A DNA stretch of 6,290 nucleotides from Methanosarcinales archaeon (GTDB lineage: Archaea > Halobacteriota > Methanosarcinia > Methanosarcinales > Methanogasteraceae), in NCBI GenBank assembly GCA_030605805.1, contig JAUWHQ010000141.1, positions 1 to 6,290 of the forward strand, read 5' to 3'. Position 1 is the stretch's first letter; each line of letters opens with the position of its first letter. Both the position numbers and the translations under genes were made by a program. The notes under the pieces are model-generated. The model worked only from the letters and a program-made list of their open reading frames with translations. It was not told the origin of the DNA and did not search any database. Positions 1-5,967 of the stretch are shown one piece after another.

Positions 1-34
1 TCTATTATTTAAATTTTTTTATGTATAACGTTTT

Positions 35-73
35 CGGTGTTTGTGAAGTGCGAGCTTAGCGAAACAAACACTG
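35..73. repeat. Hairpin-forming inverted repeat downstream of the toxin gene
   Basis: Arms GTGTTTGT (37-44) and ACAAACAC (64-71) are perfectly complementary. The stem extends outward by a G·T pair (36/72) and a C-G pair (35/73), giving 10 bp around a 19-base loop. It lies 22 bases beyond the stop codon of the minus-strand toxin gene, so it could fold at the 3' end of that transcript. There is no U-run after it on the minus strand, so it is not a standard intrinsic terminator. It could also mark the edge of a mobile or acquired segment. The inverted repeat is seen directly; its role is inferred. Confidence 0.6.
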
Positions 74-94
74 TAGTAGGCGGATTGCAGAATC

Positions 95-445
95 TTATAT
101 GCTAATTCCCAATTGAAAACATAAAGCATCAATTATCTCTTGTTGTGCTTCCAAATCTTCGATTTTACCTATCTCTCTAATCAGACGTCTCTTATCAAGT
201 GTTCTAATCTGATAACAAAGCACGATAGACTCCCTATAAAGTCCTCCAATTTCAGCAGGTATTAAAACCTCATTAGGATAAATTCTTCTATCTAGTTTTC
301 TTGAAGTTATTGGGAGGGCATTCACTACCGGCAAAATTTGGTTTATCTCTTCCTCACTTATCACAAGAACAGGACGAGTCTTTCCCTGTTCAGAACCAAT
401 TATCGGATCAAGATTAGCAATAAATATATGCCATTTATACCCCAT
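95..445 (-). CDS. mazF: MazF/PemK-family toxin (mRNA-cleaving endoribonuclease)
   Basis: This 116-residue protein matches the MazF/PemK fold from end to end. The family signature GSEQGKTRPVLVIS is at residues 17-30, with the conserved Arg at 24. A VNALPITS strand with the Thr/Ser of the active-site region is at 42-48. The typical C-terminal half IVLCYQIRTLDKRRL is at 74-88, followed by a helix. Known members are sequence-specific endoribonucleases that cleave mRNA until neutralised by a cognate antitoxin. The frame is open upstream to 496, but I start it at 445: that gives the canonical N-terminus (MGYKWHIFIANLDP) and puts the start 4 bases after the antitoxin stop, whereas the longer start would overlap the antitoxin. 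This is the normal antitoxin-then-toxin order with translational coupling. The gene is more A+T-rich than the metabolic genes to its right, which fits lateral gain. No catalytic residue appears lost. Confidence 0.9.
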   Translation of the reverse strand: MGYKWHIFIANLDPIIGSEQGKTRPVLVISEEEINQILPVVNALPITSRKLDRRIYPNEVLIPAEIGGLYRESIVLCYQIRTLDKRRLIREIGKIEDLEAQQEIIDALCFQLGISI

Positions 446-449
446 CTTC

Positions 450-689
450 TTATACCCATCCTTCTGAATCAACAGTCGTGAAATCTTCAGACACATCTAT
501 AAGATCATCAAGAAAAAGATTATCTCTTACTGCTTCTTTTAACTCTTCGATTTTTTGTTTGAAACTATCTGGCCTCTTTTTAATAATCAAAATCACCTCC
601 ACTGTTTCATTTTCAGGCACATAATGAGGAATCTTTATCCCTATCTCATGATCTTTCGGTATTCTCACAATTTGTTTGATTGCTTCCAT
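450..689 (-). CDS. Antitoxin of the MazF pair
   Basis: This 79-residue acidic small protein is encoded directly before the MazF-type toxin, 4 bases apart. The N-terminal half (IVRIPKDHEIGIKIPHYV, then VEVILIIKK) alternates as beta-strands. The C-terminal half is a charged helix (residues about 43-58) followed by an acidic tail, DLIDVSEDFTTVDSEGWV, ending near a Trp. A folded N-terminus with a flexible acidic toxin-binding tail is usual in antitoxins of this arrangement. I chose the ATG at 689 because AAAGGTGA lies 8 bases upstream; a GTG at 701 is in frame but sits inside that ribosome site. The protein probably binds and masks the toxin and represses its own operon, as related pairs do. I cannot assign the antitoxin to a named DNA-binding family. 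The role rests mainly on position and tail shape. Confidence 0.8.
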   Translation of the reverse strand: MEAIKQIVRIPKDHEIGIKIPHYVPENETVEVILIIKKRPDSFKQKIEELKEAVRDNLFLDDLIDVSEDFTTVDSEGWV

Positions 690-696
690 AATCTTA

Positions 697-704
697 TTCA
701 CCTT
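697..704 (-). promoter_or_regulatory. Ribosome binding site of the antitoxin gene
   Basis: On the minus strand AAAGGTGA ends 8 bases before the ATG at 689. This spacing decides in favour of that ATG over the in-frame GTG at 701, which overlaps the site itself. Confidence 0.6.
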
Positions 705-739
705 TCATTTTGCTTATCAATCCATATTCAAACCGGATT

Positions 740-747
740 CATATATG
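740..747 (-). promoter_or_regulatory. Probable archaeal TATA box of the antitoxin-toxin operon
   Basis: The minus strand reads CATATATG here, preceded by the purine-rich GAAAGG, which resembles a BRE element. A start about 25 bases downstream would fall near 718, leaving a leader of roughly 30 bases that includes the ribosome site at 697-704. The geometry is right for an archaeal promoter, but the motif is short and the region is A+T-rich. Confidence 0.45.
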
Positions 748-804
748 CCTTTCTGATCGAACTTCAGTCATCACTTACTTTTCTTACCCCTATCCTGTCT
801 TAAG

Positions 805-969
805 TCACCAAACCCCGCACTTAAGTACAGAGCCTGTATATCGCGGTCTCGCGTGGACTTTGCCGGTGTCTTGCATGTAATCAGACAGCGGCAAAATCAT
901 GCATCGATCGTGGCAGAATTCCCCTCGTTCCATGCTGGACACATCGAAACTCAACCCACATAAAACCAT
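805..969 (-). CDS. Doubtful small open frame, no recognised family
   Basis: A 54-residue frame runs from an ATG at 969 to a TGA at 805 on the minus strand; a GTG at 993 would add 8 residues. It contains a CHDRC pair of cysteines but no motif I recognise, no membrane segment and no clear ribosome site. It lies on the same strand as all real genes here and immediately downstream of the GuaA-like gene, which is its only support. It may equally be chance open sequence or a remnant of a lost gene. Confidence 0.2.
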   Translation of the reverse strand: MVLCGLSFDVSSMERGEFCHDRCMILPLSDYMQDTGKVHARPRYTGSVLKCGVW

Positions 970-996
970 CTCACGGGGGAAGGGCGCTAACACCGC

Positions 997-1016
997 GGGC
1001 GATCACATGACCGCCC
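997..1016. terminator. Hairpin just past the GuaA-like stop codon
   Basis: GGGCGATC (997-1004) and GACCGCCC (1009-1016) pair over 8 positions with one A·C mismatch around an ACAT loop. The hairpin begins 3 bases after the stop codon of the minus-strand gene. No U-tract follows it, so a role in 3'-end formation or transcript stability is only a guess. Confidence 0.3.
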
Positions 1017-1019
1017 CGA

Positions 1020-1979
1020 CTAAACCACTTCCATCGTCGATGGCGGCTTTGTCGCAATGCCGTACGTTACGCTCACGACACCAGTTACCTCGTTTGTTAT
1101 CCGCTCAGCAAGGCGGTCCAGCAGGTCATAGGGCAGCCTCGTCGGTCTTGCGACTCTTGCATCGACGCTCTCCCAACATCTGATCTCGATCTGCATGCCA
1201 AAATCCCGCGCTCCGTTCCGGATGCCGGTAACCCGGTCCTCATGCAGGATCGCCATATACTGAAAAGCCCCGGTATCTGCCAGTTCGTCCTCGGTGATCG
1301 CTGTTGCTTGCCTGACGGTCTCGATCCGCTCGGGGGTGGCTTCCCCGATCACGCGGGCAGCAAGAGCCGGTCCCGGAAACGGCATCCTGTTGTAGATTTC
1401 CTCTGGCAAGCCAAGGGCTTCTGCAACCTTCCGCACACCATCCTTTCGCAGCTGTATCAGCGGTTCTATGATTTTGTATCCGAATGCCTTCTCAGGATCG
1501 ATTCCGAGCTGCTCAAAGACATTGTGCTGCCTCTTGATCCCTGCAACGGTCTCATCCACATCGGTTAAAATCGTTCCCTGCAGGAGGTGTTTTGCTCCGC
1601 TTTCCTTAACAAGTCTGCCAAAGACGTCCCTGTAAAATGTCTGGGTGATCGCCTCCCGCTTCTCTTCTGGATCGGTGATTCCGCGCATCGCATCGAAGAA
1701 CTCGGTTCTGGCATCGATGATCTCCACGGTAACGCCAAGTCTTTTGAATACCGAAACGATCCACTCAGGTTCACCCTCTCTCATGATGCCATTATCGATG
1801 AAATACGTCTTGAGGCGGTCTCCAAGAGCGCGGTGCCCCAGCATAGTGACAGCAGACGAATCAACGCCTCCGGAGAGTGCGTTTATCGCAAGACCGTCGC
1901 CGACGGTTCCGGATATCGCATCCACTTTTTGTTCTATAAAATCTTTTGTATTCAAAGTTTTTGCAGTTATTTCTTCCAT
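1020..1979 (-). CDS. Stand-alone GuaA-like ATP-pyrophosphatase (GMP synthase ATPase-domain paralogue, also annotated as ExsB-family)
   Basis: The protein is about 319 residues. Counted from the upstream in-frame ATG at 1994, the PP-loop SGGVDSS is at 41-47; this is the adenylation site of N-type ATP pyrophosphatases. The C-terminal dimerisation half of GMP synthase follows, with MPFPGPALAARVIGE (204-218), FQYMAILHEDRVTGIR (244-259) and the ending YGIATKPPSTMEVV. In GMP synthase these parts adenylate XMP and accept ammonia to make GMP. There is no glutaminase domain, as in archaeal two-subunit enzymes. However, the usual IKSHHNVGGLP stretch is replaced by IKRQHNVFEQLG (153-164), with LLQGTILTDVDETVAG before it, which matches a separate subfamily that I recall as 'ExsB family'. 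The substrate is therefore uncertain. I chose the ATG at 1979 because GGAG lies 9 bases before it; the ATG at 1994 has no ribosome site. The gene follows the nucleotidyltransferase gene after a short gap and seems to have its own TATA box. Confidence 0.88.
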   Translation of the reverse strand: MEEITAKTLNTKDFIEQKVDAISGTVGDGLAINALSGGVDSSAVTMLGHRALGDRLKTYFIDNGIMREGEPEWIVSVFKRLGVTVEIIDARTEFFDAMRGITDPEEKREAITQTFYRDVFGRLVKESGAKHLLQGTILTDVDETVAGIKRQHNVFEQLGIDPEKAFGYKIIEPLIQLRKDGVRKVAEALGLPEEIYNRMPFPGPALAARVIGEATPERIETVRQATAITEDELADTGAFQYMAILHEDRVTGIRNGARDFGMQIEIRCWESVDARVARPTRLPYDLLDRLAERITNEVTGVVSVTYGIATKPPSTMEVV

Positions 1980-2032
1980 TGTGCTATTCTCCATTCGGTT
2001 GCATTATATTGGCAATCAAAACGCTATCAGGA

Positions 2033-2040
2033 TATTTAAG
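2033..2040 (-). promoter_or_regulatory. Probable TATA box of the GuaA-like gene
   Basis: The minus strand reads CTTAAATATC, close to the archaeal TATA consensus, beginning right after the TAA stop of the upstream gene at 2042. A transcript start about 25 bases downstream would fall near 2010, leaving a short leader before the ATG at 1979. This suggests the gene can be transcribed independently of the PolX unit. Confidence 0.45.
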
Positions 2041-2041
2041 T

Positions 2042-2677
2042 TTATACCCGGTCAAACCACCGTTCTCCGAGAATCAGTATCGCACGCTCGATATCATCCT
2101 CGCAGAGTTCCACGTCCCCTCTGCGATGCATCAGGATCCGCGATATCACCCCGGCATCATCATGGTCAAGCGGCAGATCCAGTTCAAAGAGATACGAATC
2201 GTAACGGTGCGGATCGGTCACATACACTCCCCTTTTCATCATCAGATGCTCGATTAAGAATTTGCAGGCGACATAGCAGTCAAAATAATCCTTTGACCAT
2301 TTTGCTCTTCTGTATGCGTGCAATGCGAAATCGAAGTAACGCCGGACGACCTCACCTGACGGCATGGCTGCCCGCATCCTGCATCGCTCAATATATCCGC
2401 TGCCAATGACCGGTTCTCCTTTGAGCACATTCAGATAGAAGGGATTTCCGATCGAAAGGTTCTCTTCAAACGCCGCAGTTGTTACGAACGTGGGATCGAT
2501 GTCGGCATCGATAACACATAGTACATCCACAATTGAGCTGCTATCACCCAATTCTTCGAGCACGATCAGAACATCGATATCCCTGTACTCGTTTTGCCCG
2601 ATAAAACTCCCGAACAGGATTGCAGCCGTTACGCCGAACTCCTGAAGGTTATTCCTGATCGCACCCCGTGTATCCAT
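2042..2677 (-). CDS. Small nucleotidyltransferase-fold (MNT-type) protein with a helical C-terminal region
   Basis: The protein is 211 residues. Residues 19-38 (AILFGSFIGQNEYRDIDVLI) carry the Pol-beta-superfamily signature GS...DxD, with G23-S24 and the metal-binding pair D33 and D35. This is typical of minimal nucleotidyltransferases that transfer NMP groups to proteins or small molecules. After residue 110 the chain looks mostly helical (YFDFALHAYRRAKWSKDYFD, then ACKFLIEHLMMKRG), which could be a fused HEPN-like domain, but I see no decisive HEPN RNase motif. The frame is open up to 2731, overlapping the PolX gene. I start at 2677 because the repeated GGTGAGGGTGA directly before it is a strong ribosome site and the start falls 13 bases after the PolX stop. 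The gene is thus probably cotranscribed with PolX. The real substrate is unknown. It could also be a kanamycin-nucleotidyltransferase-like or toxin-antitoxin-derived protein. Confidence 0.78.
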   Translation of the reverse strand: MDTRGAIRNNLQEFGVTAAILFGSFIGQNEYRDIDVLIVLEELGDSSSIVDVLCVIDADIDPTFVTTAAFEENLSIGNPFYLNVLKGEPVIGSGYIERCRMRAAMPSGEVVRRYFDFALHAYRRAKWSKDYFDCYVACKFLIEHLMMKRGVYVTDPHRYDSYLFELDLPLDHDDAGVISRILMHRRGDVELCEDDIERAILILGERWFDRV

Positions 2678-2678
2678 A

Positions 2679-2689
2679 TCACCCTCACC
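2679..2689 (-). promoter_or_regulatory. Ribosome binding site of the nucleotidyltransferase gene
   Basis: The minus strand reads GGTGAGGGTGA directly after the PolX TGA stop and one base before the ATG at 2677. It is a doubled GGTGA, so either copy could pair with 16S rRNA. It fixes the start and suggests coupled translation with the upstream gene. Confidence 0.55.
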
Positions 2690-2690
2690 C

Positions 2691-4427
2691 TCACCCGATC
2701 CGGCGCAGCAGCTCCTTGGTGCCCATCGCATTCACCACATCACCCGGTTCCAGCCATGCCCTGCGAGCGACATGCACACCGAACTCCATGTAACCGAGAT
2801 GATCGATTGAGTGCGCATCCGTGCCTATCGCAAGCATCACCCCCGCCTCCTTCGCTTTCCTTGCGTTGATGTCGCTCAGATCGAGGCGGGACGGGAATGC
2901 ATTGATCTCGAGCGCGGTTTCGGTCTCAGCCGCAACCTCGATCGCCCTGTCGATATCGATCTCGTAGCCCACTCGCTCGCCAAGCAGCCTGCCTGTCGGG
3001 TGCGCGAAGATATCGACATGTCCGTCTTCGATTGCCCGCACGATGCGGGAGGTCATCGTCCGTCTGTCCTGACTAAAACCGGAATGCACCGCTGCAATGA
3101 CGATATCAAGCATCTCAAGGACGTGATCCGGGTAATCCAGCGTCCCGTCCGCACGGATGTCCACTTCGCTGCCGGCAAGAACTCTGAAGCCGCTGGAGCT
3201 CTCACTGGCATCGTTGAACGCATCGATTTCGTTTATCTGTCGTATCAGGCGCTCTTCGCTAAGTCCGCCCGCTATCCCTCTCGATCTCGAATGATCTGAT
3301 ATGCAGAGGTATTCATACCCCCTCCCAATGGCAGCCTCCGCCAGTTCGGGAATGCTGTTTGCGCCATCGCTCCATATCGAGTGGACATGGAGATCGCCCC
3401 TGATGTCGTTTCCTGTTACGAGGTCCGGCAGCGTGCCCGCTATCGCCGCCTCGATCTCGCCTCTGTCCTCGCGCAGTTCGGGAACGATGAATGGCAGCCC
3501 GAGCCTCTGGTACACCTCCTCTTCTTCGCCGCATGGTGTCAGCATCCCGGTTTCCTGATCTGTGATGCCGTATTCGCTGAGTTTAAGCCCTTTCCTGATC
3601 GCGATTTCCCTGAGTCTGATGTTATGCTCCTTTGATCCTGTGAAATGCTGGAGCAGCGATCCAAACGAGTGCCTGTCAACGATTCTCAGATCGATCTGGA
3701 TATTGTTGAAGATCACCGATGCTTTTGTGGCACCGCTCCCGATCACCTCGGTGACCCCCGGCATCGATCCGAACGCCTCGATCACTGCCTCCGAATGGTC
3801 GGCATCAGATGTTGCAATGAAATCAATGTCGCCAACAGTCTCCCTGTGCCGCCTCAGACTCCCTGTTGCGGTGACGTTGCTTGCGTACGGACATCTTTTT
3901 AGGTATTTCATCACGATCTCAGCAACCGGAAGTGCTACACCGAGAGGGGTTCGCTTATCCATCTCTTTTGATCTTCTGATCGCAAGGAGGATCTTTTCCT
4001 CGGACTTCTCGCCCATCCTCGGGAGTTTTCGCAGCTTGCGCTCGATCGCCGCTTTTTCGAGTTCATCGAGCGTTGTTATGCCGAGTTGTTCGTGAACGAG
4101 CCGCACCGTCTTCGGACCGATGCCAGGGATATCGAGCAACCCGAAGACATCACCCGGAATTTCGCTCTTCATCTCCTCGTAACGCTTGCATGTGCCCGTT
4201 TCAAGGATTTCTGCGATCTTTTTGGCGATTCCTTTTCCCACGCCCGGTATCGCCTCGAGTTTTCCATCTCCGGATAGCTGTTTGATATCCACGTCAAGGC
4301 TTTCGATGTTTCTTGCGGCTTTCTGGTACGCCCTTGTTATGAACGGATTCTCGTCAAGGAACTGCGAGAGCGTCGCCATCCTGTAGAAGATCAGAGCGAC
4401 ATCCGAATTGCCAAGGATTCTGCCCAT
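2691..4427 (-). CDS. polX: DNA polymerase/3'-5' exonuclease PolX
   Basis: This is a complete 578-residue family X DNA polymerase with a C-terminal PHP domain, the usual length for the family. Two helix-hairpin-helix motifs are at 61-71 (PGVGKGIAKKI) and 101-108 (PGIGPKTV). The polymerase palm has GSLRR at 189-193 and carboxylates D200, D202 and D246. The thumb includes FTGSKEHNIRLREIAIRKGL (262-281). The PHP domain has all its expected metal ligands: DLHVHS (345-350), D354, H379, E421, H448, H476 and the DAH at 537-539. Family members fill short gaps in base-excision repair and the PHP part trims 3' ends. The ATG at 4427 is preferred because residues 7-40 already match the family N-terminus. 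No ribosome site precedes it and a TATA-like box lies only about 25-30 bases upstream, so the message may be leaderless. It is followed closely by the nucleotidyltransferase gene. Nothing suggests loss of function. Confidence 0.95.
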   Translation of the reverse strand: MGRILGNSDVALIFYRMATLSQFLDENPFITRAYQKAARNIESLDVDIKQLSGDGKLEAIPGVGKGIAKKIAEILETGTCKRYEEMKSEIPGDVFGLLDIPGIGPKTVRLVHEQLGITTLDELEKAAIERKLRKLPRMGEKSEEKILLAIRRSKEMDKRTPLGVALPVAEIVMKYLKRCPYASNVTATGSLRRHRETVGDIDFIATSDADHSEAVIEAFGSMPGVTEVIGSGATKASVIFNNIQIDLRIVDRHSFGSLLQHFTGSKEHNIRLREIAIRKGLKLSEYGITDQETGMLTPCGEEEEVYQRLGLPFIVPELREDRGEIEAAIAGTLPDLVTGNDIRGDLHVHSIWSDGANSIPELAEAAIGRGYEYLCISDHSRSRGIAGGLSEERLIRQINEIDAFNDASESSSGFRVLAGSEVDIRADGTLDYPDHVLEMLDIVIAAVHSGFSQDRRTMTSRIVRAIEDGHVDIFAHPTGRLLGERVGYEIDIDRAIEVAAETETALEINAFPSRLDLSDINARKAKEAGVMLAIGTDAHSIDHLGYMEFGVHVARRAWLEPGDVVNAMGTKELLRRIG

Positions 4428-4451
4428 CAGCCGATAATCTGGCGGCAGGTT

Positions 4452-4459
4452 CTATAACG
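4452..4459 (-). promoter_or_regulatory. Possible TATA box of the PolX gene
   Basis: The minus strand reads CGTTATAG here. A start about 25 bases downstream would fall within a few bases of the PolX ATG at 4427. This agrees with the absence of a ribosome site and with leaderless translation. The motif is weak on its own. Confidence 0.3.
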
Positions 4460-4503
4460 TTTGCTCCTGGCAGGGGCAAGATACTGCGTCATTATGGGTT
4501 TGC

Positions 4504-4800
4504 TCAAAGCCCCAGTTCTCTCAGTTTCTCTGATCCTGGTTTACCATCTTCCCATCCGCGAAGTTCGTAATACTCTGGAAGCATCCGATCCAGATGCGAT
4601 ACGTGACCTCCAGAGGGTCCATCCGGCATCGGTTCGTCGAATCTCTTCGGCAGCGTATCATCCTTTTCATCCGGTCTTGCAACCGTCACCTTCTCAATTG
4701 CCATAAACCGCGATCGCTTTCAGTTTCTTGCTGCCCATGACAGCACCCATGCCGGTCCACCCAAAAATCACGCGGTGATGCAGCCGCACCACAGAGTTTG
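4504..4800 (-). pseudogene. Collapsed aldehyde:ferredoxin oxidoreductase gene
   Basis: Two frames on the minus strand together recall a tungsten aldehyde:ferredoxin oxidoreductase. The first, from about 4800 to 4700, ends GWTGMGAVMGSKKLKAIAVYG, matching the family's GRxGxGAVMGSKxLKAIAV segment of the N-terminal cofactor-binding domain; the usual Arg is Trp. It then shifts by one base into a second frame (4704-4504). That frame continues with EKVTVARPDE, as expected right after the segment, and jumps near 4663 to DDTLPKRFDEPMPDGP...LPEYYELRGWEDG...KLRELGL, the extreme C-terminus of the family. By comparison with full-length proteins of roughly 600 residues, 300-400 residues are missing, including the region carrying the later iron-sulfur cysteines. 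The segment upstream of about 4800 does not resemble the family. It cannot make a working enzyme. The C-terminal frame keeps a start codon and could in principle give a 66-residue peptide, but I see no reason to think it functions. Confidence 0.8.
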
Positions 4801-4873
4801 AGGGCAAGCCTTCAGGCAGGCTTTTTGGAAAAATTGAACTTAAAACCGAGTGGATAGAGCAAATAGGTAAACA

Positions 4874-4898
4874 GGGCAGGGTACCTAAAGCCCTGCCC
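4874..4898. terminator. G+C-rich hairpin downstream of mch
   Basis: GGGCAGGG (4874-4881) pairs perfectly with CCCTGCCC (4891-4898); a T·G pair inside makes it 9 bp with a 7-base loop. It is the second of two hairpins after the mch stop on the minus strand, about 35 bases past it. The bases that follow (TGTTTACCTATTTG) are only moderately U-rich. A 3'-end or stabilising role is inferred. Confidence 0.45.
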
Positions 4899-4908
4899 AC
4901 CATTTTCG

Positions 4909-4932
4909 TACTCTTTGATTACAAAAAGAGTA
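4909..4932. terminator. Hairpin abutting the mch stop codon
   Basis: TACTCTTT (4909-4916) pairs perfectly with AAAGAGTA (4925-4932) around an 8-base loop. It begins one base after the TAA of mch at 4934-4936. On the minus strand the loop side is U-rich (CTCTTTTTG), which also fits archaeal termination at U-runs. With the hairpin at 4874-4898 it forms a tandem pair. Confidence 0.5.
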
Positions 4933-4933
4933 T

Positions 4934-5896
4934 TTACACCATCTGCATGCCAAAGGACTGCAACAGTACGTGAGGATTGGCTGTACCGCTTGCAATCGTC
5001 TTCTTGCTGTTAAGTTCGTTTACGATAATCTCTGCCGGTGCAAACATCGCACCATCGACCTTGAAGAAATCAAAGCCAGCTGCCTTGAATGTGTCATAGA
5101 ATGGCTTTCCATAGTCTCTTGAGGTCTCTGATGGCACCTTCTTCACATACTCGGTCAATTCGTCGATATCTGGGTAATCGATGGTATAATACGTCTTGCC
5201 GCAGTAGATGATGCAGTCATTGGTTGAGCCCATGCACTTGGTGTCATCGCCCACGATTGGCGAGATCGGGATGATGCCAAATCCGTTTTTGATCGAGGTG
5301 ATGTCAAAGCCAAGATCGTGCATCTTGTGTATGCCGGTCTCAACGATCCTTGCGGAGATCTGCACGGATCCGGCTATCGAGGAAGTCGGTGCAGCTGCAA
5401 TGTACACTTCCTTCGTATCGACACCGCACTTCGCTGCAATCTTGTCTACAACCTCTTCTGTCGGAAGCTTGTCGGTTTCAAGCACGAGGATCGCCTTGTC
5501 TGATGAGTCCTTGTACCCGATCTCTTCATAAAGCTCCTTTGGATCCAACGAAAGTGCCCGCGCGGGACCCGAGCCCATTGCAAAGAACTTCCCCTCAATA
5601 ATTCTCCAGCCTGCATACTGGGATGCCATACATGCGATGACCGGATCATCGATCGCCACCTGGATGCCGGGTACGGTGTGGTCGCCAAGCTGATATGATA
5701 TGTACTTCAGGTCAGCCAGATCCGCAAGGCATAGCCTTGATAAATACATTCCGGCGCCATACCCTCCCGGCGCATTTATGCCAGCATCCACAACGGTCGC
5801 GCCGTTGCTCAACTCAGACACTTCAATATTCAGTTCATCCGCATTGTCGAGCATCTCTGCAAATGCCCTGTATCCGTATTTATTTACGCTGATCAT
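4934..5896 (-). CDS. mch: Methenyltetrahydromethanopterin cyclohydrolase
   Basis: This cytoplasmic enzyme interconverts N5-formyl- and N5,N10-methenyl-tetrahydromethanopterin, a step of methanogenesis from CO2 or, run in reverse, of methane and C1 oxidation. The 320 residues equal the family's usual length and match along the whole chain. Examples are NGATVVDAGINAPGGYGAGMYLSRLCLADLADL in two pieces near the N-terminus, VIACMASQYAGWR and GSGPARALSLDPKELYEEIG in the middle, and APTSSIAGSVQISARIVETGIHK, CMGSTNDCIIYCG and DFFKVDGAMFAPAEI toward the end. The frame opens at 5932, but the ATG at 5896 gives the canonical start (MISVNKYGY) and has GGTGA five bases before it. No substitution looks disabling. 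It is preceded by a repeat-rich spacer and followed by tandem hairpins, so it is probably transcribed alone. A weak TATA-like stretch (ATAATCTTATG) lies near 5933-5945. Confidence 0.97.
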   Translation of the reverse strand: MISVNKYGYRAFAEMLDNADELNIEVSELSNGATVVDAGINAPGGYGAGMYLSRLCLADLADLKYISYQLGDHTVPGIQVAIDDPVIACMASQYAGWRIIEGKFFAMGSGPARALSLDPKELYEEIGYKDSSDKAILVLETDKLPTEEVVDKIAAKCGVDTKEVYIAAAPTSSIAGSVQISARIVETGIHKMHDLGFDITSIKNGFGIIPISPIVGDDTKCMGSTNDCIIYCGKTYYTIDYPDIDELTEYVKKVPSETSRDYGKPFYDTFKAAGFDFFKVDGAMFAPAEIIVNELNSKKTIASGTANPHVLLQSFGMQMV

Positions 5897-5901
5897 TGAG
5901 A

Positions 5902-5906
5902 TCACC
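5902..5906 (-). promoter_or_regulatory. Ribosome binding site of mch
   Basis: GGTGA on the minus strand ends five bases before the ATG at 5896. It selects this codon over the upstream in-frame ATGs at 5932 and 5917. Confidence 0.6.
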
Positions 5907-5967
5907 AAAATGTCCATAGAATCCATCCACACATAAGATTATCGGGGCATTGGGGCGGTTCAGCATT

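Larger units (their letters stand above)
702..1019. other. Gene-poor interval between the GuaA-like gene and the toxin-antitoxin pair
   Basis: This stretch of about 320 bases contains no convincing protein gene and no recognisable tRNA or other RNA gene. It holds a hairpin just past the GuaA-like stop codon (997-1016), one doubtful small minus-strand frame (805-969), and, at its left end, the promoter of the antitoxin gene. Base composition changes along it: the part above about 800 resembles the G+C-richer metabolic genes, and the part below resembles the A+T-rich toxin-antitoxin pair. The interval therefore probably contains the boundary of the acquired segment. Confidence 0.6.

Noticed and set aside
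24..86. Integron attC-like site around the 35-73 hairpin, suggested by TATAAC on the left and GTAGGC on the right.
   Set aside because: The outer sequences do not pair with each other and do not match the RYYYAAC/GTTRRRY core boxes, and no integrase is in view.
1645..2409. A 254-codon plus-strand frame.
   Set aside because: It lies opposite the GuaA-like and nucleotidyltransferase genes, has no recognisable domain, and both minus-strand genes carry clear family motifs.
3562..4095. A 177-codon plus-strand frame with hydrophobic stretches.
   Set aside because: It is antisense to the polymerase core of PolX, whose motifs are intact; the apparent hydrophobicity follows from the codons opposite.
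4806..4827. A plus-strand intrinsic terminator: AAGCCT/AGGCTT stem followed by five T.
   Set aside because: No plus-strand gene ends here and the stem is only 6 bp, so chance is the simpler explanation.
4694..4903. A 69-codon minus-strand frame as a real gene.
   Set aside because: Its first third is simply the G+C-rich hairpin after mch read as protein, and its last third is the aldehyde:ferredoxin oxidoreductase remnant.
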